From NCBI RefSeq assembly GCF_000152805.1, contig NZ_CH902578.1, positions 323,173-387,172 of the forward strand: a stretch of 64,000 nucleotides of DNA, in the 5' to 3' direction. Position numbers and translations under genes: made by a program. This DNA comes from Maritimibacter alkaliphilus HTCC2654 (GTDB lineage: Bacteria; Pseudomonadota; Alphaproteobacteria; Rhodobacterales; Rhodobacteraceae). Each line of letters begins with the position of its first letter. Position 1 is the first letter of the stretch. This document shows, one piece after another, positions 37,914 to 46,222 of this stretch. Under the pieces are notes generated by a model. It saw only the letters and a list, made by a program, of their open reading frames with translations. It was not told where the DNA came from and searched no databases.

Positions 37914-39122
37914 ATGATCCACACCTCGACCAAGGGGCAATCCGACTTGCCCCGCTATTTTCCGCAGGTCTTCTTCATCGCTCAGAAAATCGGCAAAGGC
38001 CGTGTCGATTTCGTGATGCCCGATGGCCGGACGTTCCGCGCCGAGGGGAAGGAACCCGGGCATGTGGCCGAGGTGCATATCCATTCCGACGACGTCTTCG
38101 CCCGTCTGGTGCGCGAGGGCGATCTGGGCTTTTGCGACAGTTACATCGAAGGCGGCTGGTCGACGCCCGACCTGCAATCCTTCCTCGACTTCATTCAGGA
38201 CGGGAACGATGTGCTTTACGCGGGCTTCAACGGCGGCGGCATCATTCGCGCCTATGAACGGTTCCGCCACTGGCTGCAACGCAACACCAAGAAACAGGCG
38301 AAAAAGAACATCTCGGCCCATTACGATCTGGGCAACGATTTCTACACGCTCTGGCTTGACGACACGATGACCTACAGTTCCGCCTACTTCAAGACCGGGC
38401 AGGAAAGCCTTGAAAAGGCTCAGGAACAGAAATACGCCAGCATGATCGACGAGATGGGCGCGCAACCCGGCGACCATGTGCTCGAGATCGGGTGCGGCTG
38501 GGGCGGTTTCGCCGAATATGCCGCGAAGGAGCGCGGGCTACAGGTGACCTGCCTGACCATCAGTCAGGAACAGTTCAATTATGCCGTGGAGCGTATTGAA
38601 AAGGCCGGGCTTTCCGACCGGGTGACGATCAAGCTTCAAGACTATCGCGACGAAACCGGCCAATACGACGGCATCGCCTCGATCGAGATGTTCGAGGCGG
38701 TGGGCGAGAAATACTGGCCGGTCTATTTCGAGACGCTGAAGAAGTGCCTGAAGCCCGGCAAACAGGCGACGCTCCAGATCATCACGCTGACCGAACGGCG
38801 CTATGAACGCTATCGCAAGGGCGTCGATTTCATCCAGAAATACATCTTTCCGGGTGGGATGCTGCCCTCGAAGACGGTGCTTCGGGCCGAGATCGACAAG
38901 GCGGGACTCGCGTTTCGCAACCAGATCGCGTTCGGGGAAAGCTACAGCGTGACGCTCAGGCGCTGGTTCGATACGTTCAACGCGAAATGGGACCAGATTC
39001 AGACCATGGGGTTCGACGACAGGTTCCGGCGGATGTGGAACTTCTACCTTGCAGGCTGCGCCGCGGCGTTCCACACCGGCAACTGCGACGTGGTGCAGGT
39101 CACCGTGGGAAAACCCGCCTGA
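37914..39122 (+). CDS. cfa: Cyclopropane-fatty-acyl-phospholipid synthase
   Basis: Transfers a methylene group from SAM to unsaturated acyl chains of membrane lipids. The 402-residue protein carries KKNISAHYDLGNDFYTLWLDD, the SAM motif VLEIGCGWGGFAEYAA, LTISQEQFNYA, and QKYIFPGGMLPS, all diagnostic of Cfa. In R. sphaeroides cfaA and phrA belong to the RpoE singlet-oxygen regulon, which makes this pairing meaningful, although I could not find a convincing RpoE promoter here. Confidence 0.95.
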   Translation: MIHTSTKGQSDLPRYFPQVFFIAQKIGKGRVDFVMPDGRTFRAEGKEPGHVAEVHIHSDDVFARLVREGDLGFCDSYIEGGWSTPDLQSFLDFIQDGNDVLYAGFNGGGIIRAYERFRHWLQRNTKKQAKKNISAHYDLGNDFYTLWLDDTMTYSSAYFKTGQESLEKAQEQKYASMIDEMGAQPGDHVLEIGCGWGGFAEYAAKERGLQVTCLTISQEQFNYAVERIEKAGLSDRVTIKLQDYRDETGQYDGIASIEMFEAVGEKYWPVYFETLKKCLKPGKQATLQIITLTERRYERYRKGVDFIQKYIFPGGMLPSKTVLRAEIDKAGLAFRNQIAFGESYSVTLRRWFDTFNAKWDQIQTMGFDDRFRRMWNFYLAGCAAAFHTGNCDVVQVTVGKPA

Positions 39123-39132
39123 GGAGCCAGAC

Positions 39133-39597
39133 ATGGCCCGGATGAATGCCAGACGACTGCCGACTTTCGCGGGTCTCGTGGCCGCGATCCTGCTTGCCGT
39201 GCTTGGCGTCGGCGTTTCGGAACTGACGCGGCCCTATTTCGACGAAGGCACGCCGCTTACGTGGCTGCACCCGGTCGCGGCTGCGATGGGGCTGCTCGTC
39301 GGCTGGTTCTTCACCGGACCGAAGCTGCAAAAGCGCAAGGGCAAACCGGTTGCGATCGGGCTGACTTCTTCGATCGTGCAGGCCTTCCTGACCATGTTCA
39401 TCTTCGCCTCGGACCTGATGCTGACGCGGGCCTTGCGCAATTCCTACCGCACGGTGATGGAGGCGGTCGCCGGCGTGTTCGAAGCGATGATGGATTACGG
39501 CATACGGGTTGCGCAGCCCGACGTGATCGTCGCCACGCTTCTGGGCGGGGTGCTGGTCGGCTTCATCACCAACTGGGTCGCACGGCGGACACGGTGA
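39133..39597 (+). CDS. trgA: TrgA family membrane protein (tellurite resistance associated)
   Basis: The 154-residue protein has four hydrophobic segments (about 12-30, 41-62, 75-95 and 128-148), with the family-like TWLHPVAAAMGLLVGWFF. Its position directly before a TrgB-type NUDIX protein and cysK reproduces the trgAB-cysK locus described for tellurite resistance in Rhodobacter sphaeroides. The ATG at 39133 lies 10 bp after cfa; the stop overlaps the next gene by GTGA. Confidence 0.85.
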   Translation: MARMNARRLPTFAGLVAAILLAVLGVGVSELTRPYFDEGTPLTWLHPVAAAMGLLVGWFFTGPKLQKRKGKPVAIGLTSSIVQAFLTMFIFASDLMLTRALRNSYRTVMEAVAGVFEAMMDYGIRVAQPDVIVATLLGGVLVGFITNWVARRTR

Positions 39598-40724
39598 GCG
39601 ACCTTCCGATCTTCGTTTTCGGCACCCTGTGCCATGATGCCCTGCGCGATGTGGTGCTGGGTGACGCATCCGCTGTTGTGGCCGTGCCCGCCTGTCTGAG
39701 TGACTACCGGACCCATTGGGTCGAGGGGCAGGACTATCCCATGCTGGTGCCCACGCCGGGCGCGCAGGCCGATGGTCTGATCCTCGACGGTCTGACCGAC
39801 ACCCATCGTGCGAGACTGGACTTTTTCGAGGGCGGGTTCGGCTATGACCTGAACGAGGTCGACGTCACCTCGGGGGGCGAGACCCGGAAAGCGTTGCGGT
39901 TTCAGCCCGATCACGATGCGCGGCCCGGTGTGGCTTGGCGCTTGTCAGACTGGGCCGATCTGCACGCGCCGCTCTGGGTCGCGGCGGCGCGCGAGGCCAT
40001 GGGATATTTCGGCCGGGTCACCGGGGCCGAGCTTGCCGCGCGGATGCCGCTCATCCGGCTTCGGGCCGCGGCGCGGGTGCGGGCCGAGGCGTCGCTTCCC
40101 GCCACGCTGCGCTCCGACATGGACAGGTCCGCCGACATCGATGTGCTCGCCACCCGCCAGCCCTATATCGACTATTTCGCCGTGGGCGAGGTCGATCTGA
40201 CGTTCCGCCGTTTCAACGGCACGATGAGCGCGCCTGTGACCCGCGCGGCCTTTCGCATGGGCGATGCGGTGACGGTGCTGCCCTACGACCCGGTGGCCGA
40301 TACCGTCCTGCTGGTCGAGCAGTTCCGCATGGGGCCCTATATGCGCGGCGATCCGAAGCCTTGGCTGCTGGAACCCATCGCGGGCCGCGTCGACCCCGGA
40401 GAGGCGGTCGAAACCACGGCCCGGCGCGAGGCGCTGGAAGAGGCCGATCTGAATGTCACGAACCTGCATTACGTCAGCGGGCATTATCCCAGCCCGGGCG
40501 CGGTGACCGAGTTCATCTATGCCTACGTGGCCGAGGCCGATCTGTCGGCCAAGGATGGCACCGTCGCGGGGCTGGCGAGCGAGGCGGAGGACATCCGCTC
40601 GCACGTCATATCCTTCGATCACTTCATGCAACTGGTCGAGACGGGCGAAGTGGCGGCGGGGCCGCTCGTCACCTCGGCCTATTGGCTGGCACTCAACCGC
40701 GCACGATTGCGCGGGGATGCTTGA
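39594..40724 (+). CDS. trgB: TrgB: gamma-glutamylcyclotransferase-like domain fused to NUDIX hydrolase
   Basis: The 376-residue protein starts at a GTG overlapping the trgA stop. Residues 1-140 form a GGCT/AIG2-like domain (LPIFVFGTLCHDALRDVVLG, then EGQDYPMLVP and FFEGGFGYDL). Residues about 175-376 are an ADP-ribose-pyrophosphatase-type NUDIX domain with the box GRVDPGEAVETTARREALEE at about 268-287. The final Gly of the canonical box is replaced by Asp, but the catalytic glutamates are present. Its link to tellurite resistance comes from the R. sphaeroides locus. Confidence 0.88.
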   Translation: MSDLPIFVFGTLCHDALRDVVLGDASAVVAVPACLSDYRTHWVEGQDYPMLVPTPGAQADGLILDGLTDTHRARLDFFEGGFGYDLNEVDVTSGGETRKALRFQPDHDARPGVAWRLSDWADLHAPLWVAAAREAMGYFGRVTGAELAARMPLIRLRAAARVRAEASLPATLRSDMDRSADIDVLATRQPYIDYFAVGEVDLTFRRFNGTMSAPVTRAAFRMGDAVTVLPYDPVADTVLLVEQFRMGPYMRGDPKPWLLEPIAGRVDPGEAVETTARREALEEADLNVTNLHYVSGHYPSPGAVTEFIYAYVAEADLSAKDGTVAGLASEAEDIRSHVISFDHFMQLVETGEVAAGPLVTSAYWLALNRARLRGDA

Positions 40725-40784
40725 TACCCGCCCCCCGGTCACATACCAAGAAGAGGGAATGTGACGACATAAAAAGGCAGGCTC

Positions 40785-41819
40785 ATGGACACGCGCAAGG
40801 ATCTGGTGGATCTGATCGGGAACACCCCGCTGGTGAAGCTGAAAAAAGTGTCCGAAGAGACGGGCTGCGACATCTACGGCAAATGCGAGTTCATGAACCC
40901 CGGGCAGTCGGTCAAGGACCGCGCCGCGCTGTTCATCATCCGCGACGCCATCGCGCGCGGTGAGCTGGCCCCCGGCGGCACCATCGTCGAGGGGACGGCG
41001 GGCAACACCGGGATCGGCATCGGGCTGGTCGGGGCAGCCATGGGCTTTCGCACCATCATCGTGATCCCCGAAACGCAGAGCCAGGAAAAGAAGGACATGA
41101 TCCGCATCGCCGGTGCGGAACTCGTCGAAGTGCCGGCGGTGCCTTACAAGAACCCGAACAACTACGTGAAATATTCGGGGCGTCTGGCCGCCGAGATCGC
41201 CAAGACCGACCCCAAGGGCGCGATCTGGGCCAACCAGTTCGACAACGTGGCGAACCGTCAGGCGCATATCGAAACCACCGGGCCGGAGATCTGGGACCAG
41301 ACCGACGGCCGCGTCGATGGCGTGGTTTGTGCGGTCGGCTCCGGCGGCACGCTTGCGGGCCTTGGCATGGCGCTTCAGCCCAAGGGCGTGAAGGCCGCCA
41401 TCGTCGACCCCGAGGGCGCGGCACTTTACAGCTACTACACCACGGGCGAATTCGCCTCGGAAGGCTCCTCGATCACCGAGGGGATCGGGCAGGGGCGCAT
41501 CACCGCGAACCTCGAAGGCTTCACCCCCGACATGGCATACCGCGCCACCGATGCCGAGGCGCTGCCCTATGCGTTCGACCTGCTCGAACACGAAGGTCTG
41601 TGCGTCGGCGGATCGTCGGCGATCAACATGGCGGGCGCGGTGCAGATGGCGCGTGAAATGGGGCCGGGCAAGACCATCGTCACGATCCTGTGTGACTATG
41701 GCACGCGCTATCAGGCGAAGCTGTATAACGCCGAGTTCCTGCGCGACAAAGGCCTGCCGGTGCCCGCGTTCCTCGCCCGCGAGCCTCGCGACCTGCCGAC
41801 GGTGTTCGAGGACGCATGA
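40785..41819 (+). CDS. cysK: Cysteine synthase A
   Basis: PLP enzyme that makes cysteine from O-acetylserine and sulfide. The 344-residue protein has the PLP Lys44 in NPGQSVKDRAA, the asparagine-loop EGTAGNTGIGIGLVGAA, GSGGTLAG for phosphate binding, and the C-terminal GGSSAINMAGA. It is somewhat longer at the C-terminus than the classic 310-residue form, as in the CysK associated with trgAB. Its stop overlaps the start of the MscS gene (ATGA). Confidence 0.95.
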   Translation: MDTRKDLVDLIGNTPLVKLKKVSEETGCDIYGKCEFMNPGQSVKDRAALFIIRDAIARGELAPGGTIVEGTAGNTGIGIGLVGAAMGFRTIIVIPETQSQEKKDMIRIAGAELVEVPAVPYKNPNNYVKYSGRLAAEIAKTDPKGAIWANQFDNVANRQAHIETTGPEIWDQTDGRVDGVVCAVGSGGTLAGLGMALQPKGVKAAIVDPEGAALYSYYTTGEFASEGSSITEGIGQGRITANLEGFTPDMAYRATDAEALPYAFDLLEHEGLCVGGSSAINMAGAVQMAREMGPGKTIVTILCDYGTRYQAKLYNAEFLRDKGLPVPAFLAREPRDLPTVFEDA

Positions 41820-44347
41820 TCCAGCGGACCGCACAAACACTCTGGCTGGCGCTCGCCGCGCTGTGTGTGAGCGTGGTCCTCGCCACCGCGCAGGACACCG
41901 CCGGGCAGGAGAACCCGGCCCCCGAACCCGAAATCGACGCGCCGATCGTCGACGATCCCACCGTGTCCGCCGCCGAGCAGATGATGCAGGGGATCGAGCC
42001 CCCCGATGGCGCGCCGGATTATGACGCGTGGTCGCAGGTGGCCGCGCGGGCCGAACGGGCGCTGGAAGCGGGCCGGGCCTCGGACCAGGTGCTCGAAGGG
42101 CTGCGCGACGAGATCGACGGCTGGCGGGCGCAATTCGCGGCGGCGAGCGACGAGAACAAGGTGCGCATCACCACGCTGCGCAATCAGATCGCGGCGCTTC
42201 CCGAGCCGCCCGCCGATGGCGAAACCGAAAGCCCGGCGCTGGCGCGGGAACGCGAGCAACTGACCAGCCAACTGGCCCAGATCGAAACCCCGGTGCGGGC
42301 CGCCGAAGTGGCCTTTGCCCGCGCCGATACGATCATTTCCGAAATCGACGACCTGCTGCGCACCCGCCAGACGGAAGAGCTTTTGTCGGCCGGACCGAAC
42401 CCGCTCAACCCCGCCAACTGGTCGCAGGCCCTGTCCGACCTTGGCGCGACGATGCGCGATGCGTGGAACGGCACGCGGTCGTCGCTCGACACCGAAACGC
42501 AGCGCGCGGAATTCCGGCAGGCGCTGGTCCCGGCGATCATCCTGCTCGTCATCGCCTTCGTGCTGCTGTTTCGCGGGCGAAAATGGGTTATCAACGCGGG
42601 CAACCGCGTCCGGTCGAGCGGTGACGGGCCTGCGCGCGGCGTCTGGAGCTTCCTGATCTCGCTCGGTCAGGTGATCGTCCCGCTTCTTGGTCTCTTCGCC
42701 GCGATCCTCGCACTCAGCCTGTCGGGCCTGATGGCCCAACGCGCCCAGCTTATCGCGCAACTCATGCTGAGTATCGGGATCAACCTCATCCTCGCCCGCT
42801 GGCTCGGGGTGCGCGTCTTCGGGATGCCGGGGGCGGAAAGTCAGGTGCTGAACCTCGGCAACCTCGCCCGCGCCGAAGGGCGGTTCGAGGCGACGATGCT
42901 TGGCCTGTCCTTCGGTCTTTACGTCTTCGTCTTCCAACTCGCGGAATTCGAGGGCTACCCGGACGCGACGCGCGCCGTTCTCGAACTCCCCGTGCTGGTG
43001 CTGGCGGGCGTTCTGATGGTGCGCATGGGCAGGCTCCTGCGCAATCACCGCGAGTCGATCGAAACGGGCGAGGACGAAGAGGGGCCGAACTTCATCGACC
43101 GGACCCTGTCGCTGGCCGGGCGGCTTCTGATGATCGTCGGCATCGTCGGCCCGATCCTCGCCGTGCTCGGCTATTCCCAACTTGCCGGGACGGCGGTGTT
43201 CAACACGGCCTCGTCCTTCGCGCTGATCGGCTTCCTCCTGGTGCTGCACGGGTTCTTCGTCGACCTCTACGGCATGGTGCGCAAGACCACGACGGCGGAC
43301 GCACAGAACGCGCTTGTCCCGGTGCTGGGCAGTTTCGTCGCCATCATCCTGTCGCTGCCGTTCTTCGCCTTGATCTGGGGCGCGCGGGAGAACGACCTGC
43401 GCGAGATCTGGGGCACGATGATGCGCGGCATCACATTCGGGGATACGGTGATCTCTCCCTCGGACGTGCTGCTTCTGATCGTCGTTTTCCTGCTGGGCAT
43501 CGGGCTGACCCGTCTGATCCAGGGGATGCTCAAGCAGACGGTTCTGCCCAAGACCCGGATCGACATCGGCGGGCGCAACGCGATCACGTCGGGCATCGGC
43601 TACATCGGCATCTTTCTTGCTGCCGTCATCGCGATCACCTCGGTCGGGATCAACCTGTCCTCGCTCGCCGTCGTCGCCGGTGCGTTGTCGGTCGGCATCG
43701 GTTTCGGCCTTCAGAACATCGTGTCGAACTTCGTGTCGGGCATCATCCTTCTGATCGAACGTCCGATTTCCGAGGGCGACTGGATCGACGTTGGCGGGCG
43801 CATGGGGATCGTCAAGGACATCTCGGTGCGCTCCACCCGGATCGAAACCTTCGACCGGACCGACGTGGTCATCCCGAACTCGGACCTGATTTCCGGGGTG
43901 GTGACGAACTACACCCGTGGCAACCGGGTCGGGCGGCTGGTGATGGACATCGGCGTCGGCTACGGCTCGGATACTCACCGTGTGTCCGAGATCCTCATGG
44001 AGATCGTGATGGATCACCCGATGGTCACGGTGAACCCCGAGCCGCAGGTCGGGTTCATGAACTTCGGCGCCGATGCGCTCGAGTTTCAGATCCGCGCGAT
44101 CCTGTCGGACGTGTTCTTCATCCTCAAGGTGCGCGACGAGCTGAACCACGAGATCGCGCGCCGCTTTGCAGAGGAGGGGATCGAGATCCCGTTCGCACAG
44201 CGCGACATCTGGCTGCGCAACCCCGAGGCGCTGCGCCCCGTAGCGGCATCGAGCGACGCGACCGGCGTCACGATCCGCCGCCCGGACGACCCCCGGCTCG
44301 ACCCCGACAGCGACGTCACGCCCGAAGACGGGCTCGACGGCGACTGA
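41816..44347 (+). CDS. Large mechanosensitive channel of the MscS superfamily with DUF3772 domain
   Basis: The 843-residue protein has a signal peptide (ending near VVLATA), a periplasmic helical region with a DUF3772-type coiled-coil part (about 45-225), about 11 membrane helices (240-620), and the MscS pore/beta domain. The pore helix includes LSSLAVVAGALSVGIGFGLQNIVSNFVSGI, then ERPISEGDWIDVGGRMGIVKDISVRSTRIETFD, the standard MscS beta-domain. It relieves osmotic pressure in related systems. Four-base overlap with cysK suggests coupling to the trg operon. Confidence 0.93.
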   Translation: MIQRTAQTLWLALAALCVSVVLATAQDTAGQENPAPEPEIDAPIVDDPTVSAAEQMMQGIEPPDGAPDYDAWSQVAARAERALEAGRASDQVLEGLRDEIDGWRAQFAAASDENKVRITTLRNQIAALPEPPADGETESPALAREREQLTSQLAQIETPVRAAEVAFARADTIISEIDDLLRTRQTEELLSAGPNPLNPANWSQALSDLGATMRDAWNGTRSSLDTETQRAEFRQALVPAIILLVIAFVLLFRGRKWVINAGNRVRSSGDGPARGVWSFLISLGQVIVPLLGLFAAILALSLSGLMAQRAQLIAQLMLSIGINLILARWLGVRVFGMPGAESQVLNLGNLARAEGRFEATMLGLSFGLYVFVFQLAEFEGYPDATRAVLELPVLVLAGVLMVRMGRLLRNHRESIETGEDEEGPNFIDRTLSLAGRLLMIVGIVGPILAVLGYSQLAGTAVFNTASSFALIGFLLVLHGFFVDLYGMVRKTTTADAQNALVPVLGSFVAIILSLPFFALIWGARENDLREIWGTMMRGITFGDTVISPSDVLLLIVVFLLGIGLTRLIQGMLKQTVLPKTRIDIGGRNAITSGIGYIGIFLAAVIAITSVGINLSSLAVVAGALSVGIGFGLQNIVSNFVSGIILLIERPISEGDWIDVGGRMGIVKDISVRSTRIETFDRTDVVIPNSDLISGVVTNYTRGNRVGRLVMDIGVGYGSDTHRVSEILMEIVMDHPMVTVNPEPQVGFMNFGADALEFQIRAILSDVFFILKVRDELNHEIARRFAEEGIEIPFAQRDIWLRNPEALRPVAASSDATGVTIRRPDDPRLDPDSDVTPEDGLDGD

Positions 44348-44413
44348 CCCCCGAAAAACATGCGAAATCGCCCCTTGCAAGCCGGGGCCGGGTCCGGGTA
44401 GATACCCCGGCAC

Positions 44414-44503
44414 GGAGAGGTGGCCGAGTGGTCGAAGGCGCACGCCTGGAAAGTGTGTAGGCGGGAAACCGTCTCCAGGGTTCGAATCCCTGTCTCTCCG
44501 CCA
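44414..44503 (+). tRNA. tRNA-Ser (anticodon GGA)
   Basis: A 90-nt class II tRNA with acceptor stem GGAGAGG/TCTCTCC, encoded CCA, the T-loop GTTCGAATCCC, a D arm with GGCCGAGTGGTCGAAGGC, a long variable arm and anticodon GGA at 44448-44450. It marks the left edge of the accessory region. Confidence 0.97.
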
Positions 44504-44680
44504 CCCACCCCCGTCTCATTCCCCCAGTGACGCCTTGCACCGATTTCCCGCGCTATTTCGGGCGTTTGCCTGCGCGCTGCCCTATCTGAGACGCACCTGT
44601 CCGACCATTCCCGTCCCAATTCCCGCCGGTGTCTCTGTTCGTCCTTTTCGCGGGTTCGGTTTTGGCTGGATTTGGCTGTT

Positions 44681-44875
44681 AACAGGGAATTAACAGGGAA
44701 TTCTCCGTTTCTGGCCCTGATTTCGGGCGATTCCGCGGATTCTCGGCTTGGATTGGCGCGTGTTTTCAGGGTCTTGCGGGGCAGTTCCCTGTTTTTCGAG
44801 GAACAGGGAATTCCAATCCGGCGATCAGGGAATGCGCTTGGTGGAAACAGGGAACGATGCTGGGTAAACAGGGAA
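44681..44875. repeat. Array of seven AACAGGGAA motifs after tRNA-Ser
   Basis: The gene-free gap 44504-44895 contains AACAGGGAA at 44681, 44692, 44802, 44846 and 44867, an inverted copy TTCCCTGTT at 44785-44793, and a one-mismatch copy ATCAGGGAA at 44824. The inverted copy and the copy at 44802 form a perfect 9-bp stem. Spacing is irregular. The array lies at the 3' end of the immA-xre genes and may be a protein-binding cluster or element remnant. Confidence 0.75.
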
Positions 44876-44895
44876 CCCGGTGCTCGTCCACCGGT

Positions 44896-45759
44896 TCAGC
44901 GGAAGCCGGGCGCACCCAGCTCGGGCAAACCGCCATCGTCCTCTTCGTCGGCATCGGGGGGGAGGTCCGCCCAAAGCAGGGTCACCGCATGACCGTCCCG
45001 ACCGACGCGGGTCTGTTCGAACATCTCGATCTCCGGGCGACGCGTCCAGGCTGCCGCGTGGGTCTCCCGGAACGTCGTAATGCCCCGGTCCCCTTTCGAG
45101 ACCACTTTGAACGCCTGGCTGATCTTTGGCAGAGGATCGTTCTTATTGAGCGCGAGGTACGGGAACGCGTCTCCTCGAATGGAATAGCGCACCCGGCCCT
45201 CTTGCGACCAGATCGCGGCCAGGGGCTCGTCCCGGCGCTCGACCATGCGCCGGATACAGGCCTCGCGGCTGAGGTCGAGGGCGCGGCGCAAGTGCTGAGC
45301 GTCTTGCAGGTCCGGGTCGCGAGAGAGGTGCCGGTCGAACATGGCGGGCGGGGCCAGGAGCTCGATCGCGAACCGGTTGGCCTCGGCCTCCTGACGCAGC
45401 TCCCTGCGACCTTCGCGGGTCTCGCGCATGTCACGGGGCGTGCAGCGAAAGCCGGTCTCGCTTGAGACCTCGTGGCGCTCGAGCAAGAAATGCCCGAGTT
45501 CATGAGCGATCGTGAAACGGGCGCGTTGGTGTCCATAGCGGCAGTTTGCAAGGATCACGCCGTCGCTGCGGACCCGGTCCGTCAGGAGCATGCCCTCGAA
45601 CCCGTCGAACCTGTCGATACGGACCTCCGAGATGTCGAGACCCCGGGCGATCTCGACGACCGGAACCGCCGTGGTCACCGGGCCCAGCTGGGCGTGCAGG
45701 CGTGCCGCCAATCGCTCAGGCGCGTGGATGTCCGCGAGGTCGATCCGGTCGAGCGCCAA
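44896..45759 (-). CDS. ImmA/IrrE family metallo-endopeptidase
   Basis: These zinc peptidases cleave phage or element repressors on a stress signal. The 287-residue protein has the zinc motif in FTIAHELGHFLLERHE (HELGH at 86-90) and the third ligand region EAEANRFAIELLAPP. The C-terminal half has no recognised domain. It starts 3 bp after the stop of the XRE regulator gene, the usual repressor-antirepressor pairing. Confidence 0.92.
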   Translation of the reverse strand: MALDRIDLADIHAPERLAARLHAQLGPVTTAVPVVEIARGLDISEVRIDRFDGFEGMLLTDRVRSDGVILANCRYGHQRARFTIAHELGHFLLERHEVSSETGFRCTPRDMRETREGRRELRQEAEANRFAIELLAPPAMFDRHLSRDPDLQDAQHLRRALDLSREACIRRMVERRDEPLAAIWSQEGRVRYSIRGDAFPYLALNKNDPLPKISQAFKVVSKGDRGITTFRETHAAAWTRRPEIEMFEQTRVGRDGHAVTLLWADLPPDADEEDDGGLPELGAPGFR

Positions 45760-45762
45760 GGC

Positions 45763-46092
45763 TCAGGAGCCTTCCGAGGACCTGGCCTTCATCGACGCGA
45801 TCAGTTCTTCGACGATCGCCCGGTCCCGCTTGGAGAGGCTCTCCAGGTCGCGGTGCATCCGGCCGACCTTGATGTCTTCGGGCGCGGGCTCGGGCGCCGT
45901 GCCGGTCAGGACGTCGATGCTCACGCCATAATGGCTAGCCAGTTTGCGCACGAGCTCGAAGGACGGGTTGCGGCTACGGCCTTTCTCCAGCTCCCAGACA
46001 TGGGCCTTGGAGACGCCGACGGCGTCCGCGACCTGCTGCAATGACTGGTTCGAGGACTGACGCAGTCTCATGAGACGTTCCCCGATCTCCAT
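45763..46092 (-). CDS. XRE family helix-turn-helix regulator
   Basis: The 109-residue protein has a Cro/CI HTH at about 5-62: IGERLMRLRQSSNQSLQQVADAVGVSKAHVWELEKGRSR, then a helical C-terminal part. Paired with the ImmA peptidase gene and divergent from the methyltransferase gene, it is the likely repressor of this module, working in the 130-bp gap 46093-46222. Confidence 0.9.
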   Translation of the reverse strand: MEIGERLMRLRQSSNQSLQQVADAVGVSKAHVWELEKGRSRNPSFELVRKLASHYGVSIDVLTGTAPEPAPEDIKVGRMHRDLESLSKRDRAIVEELIASMKARSSEGS

Positions 46093-46222
46093 GGCTCCCT
46101 CCGTTCACCGTGTCTGACGGTGGTATACGCCCAGATTGACCGGAGTGCAAATGTAAGATATATCGAACGACATGGGCAGGCAGAGCCGATTCTGTCGAAT
46201 GAGCAGTAAACGGAGGTCAAGA

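Noticed and set aside
44414-44503. tRNA-Ser as an integration target with a repeated 3' end
   Set aside because: No copy of the tRNA 3' end (GTTCGAATCCC...CCA) was found at the right side of the accessory region, and the only recombinase present is of the serine type, which rarely uses tRNA ends.
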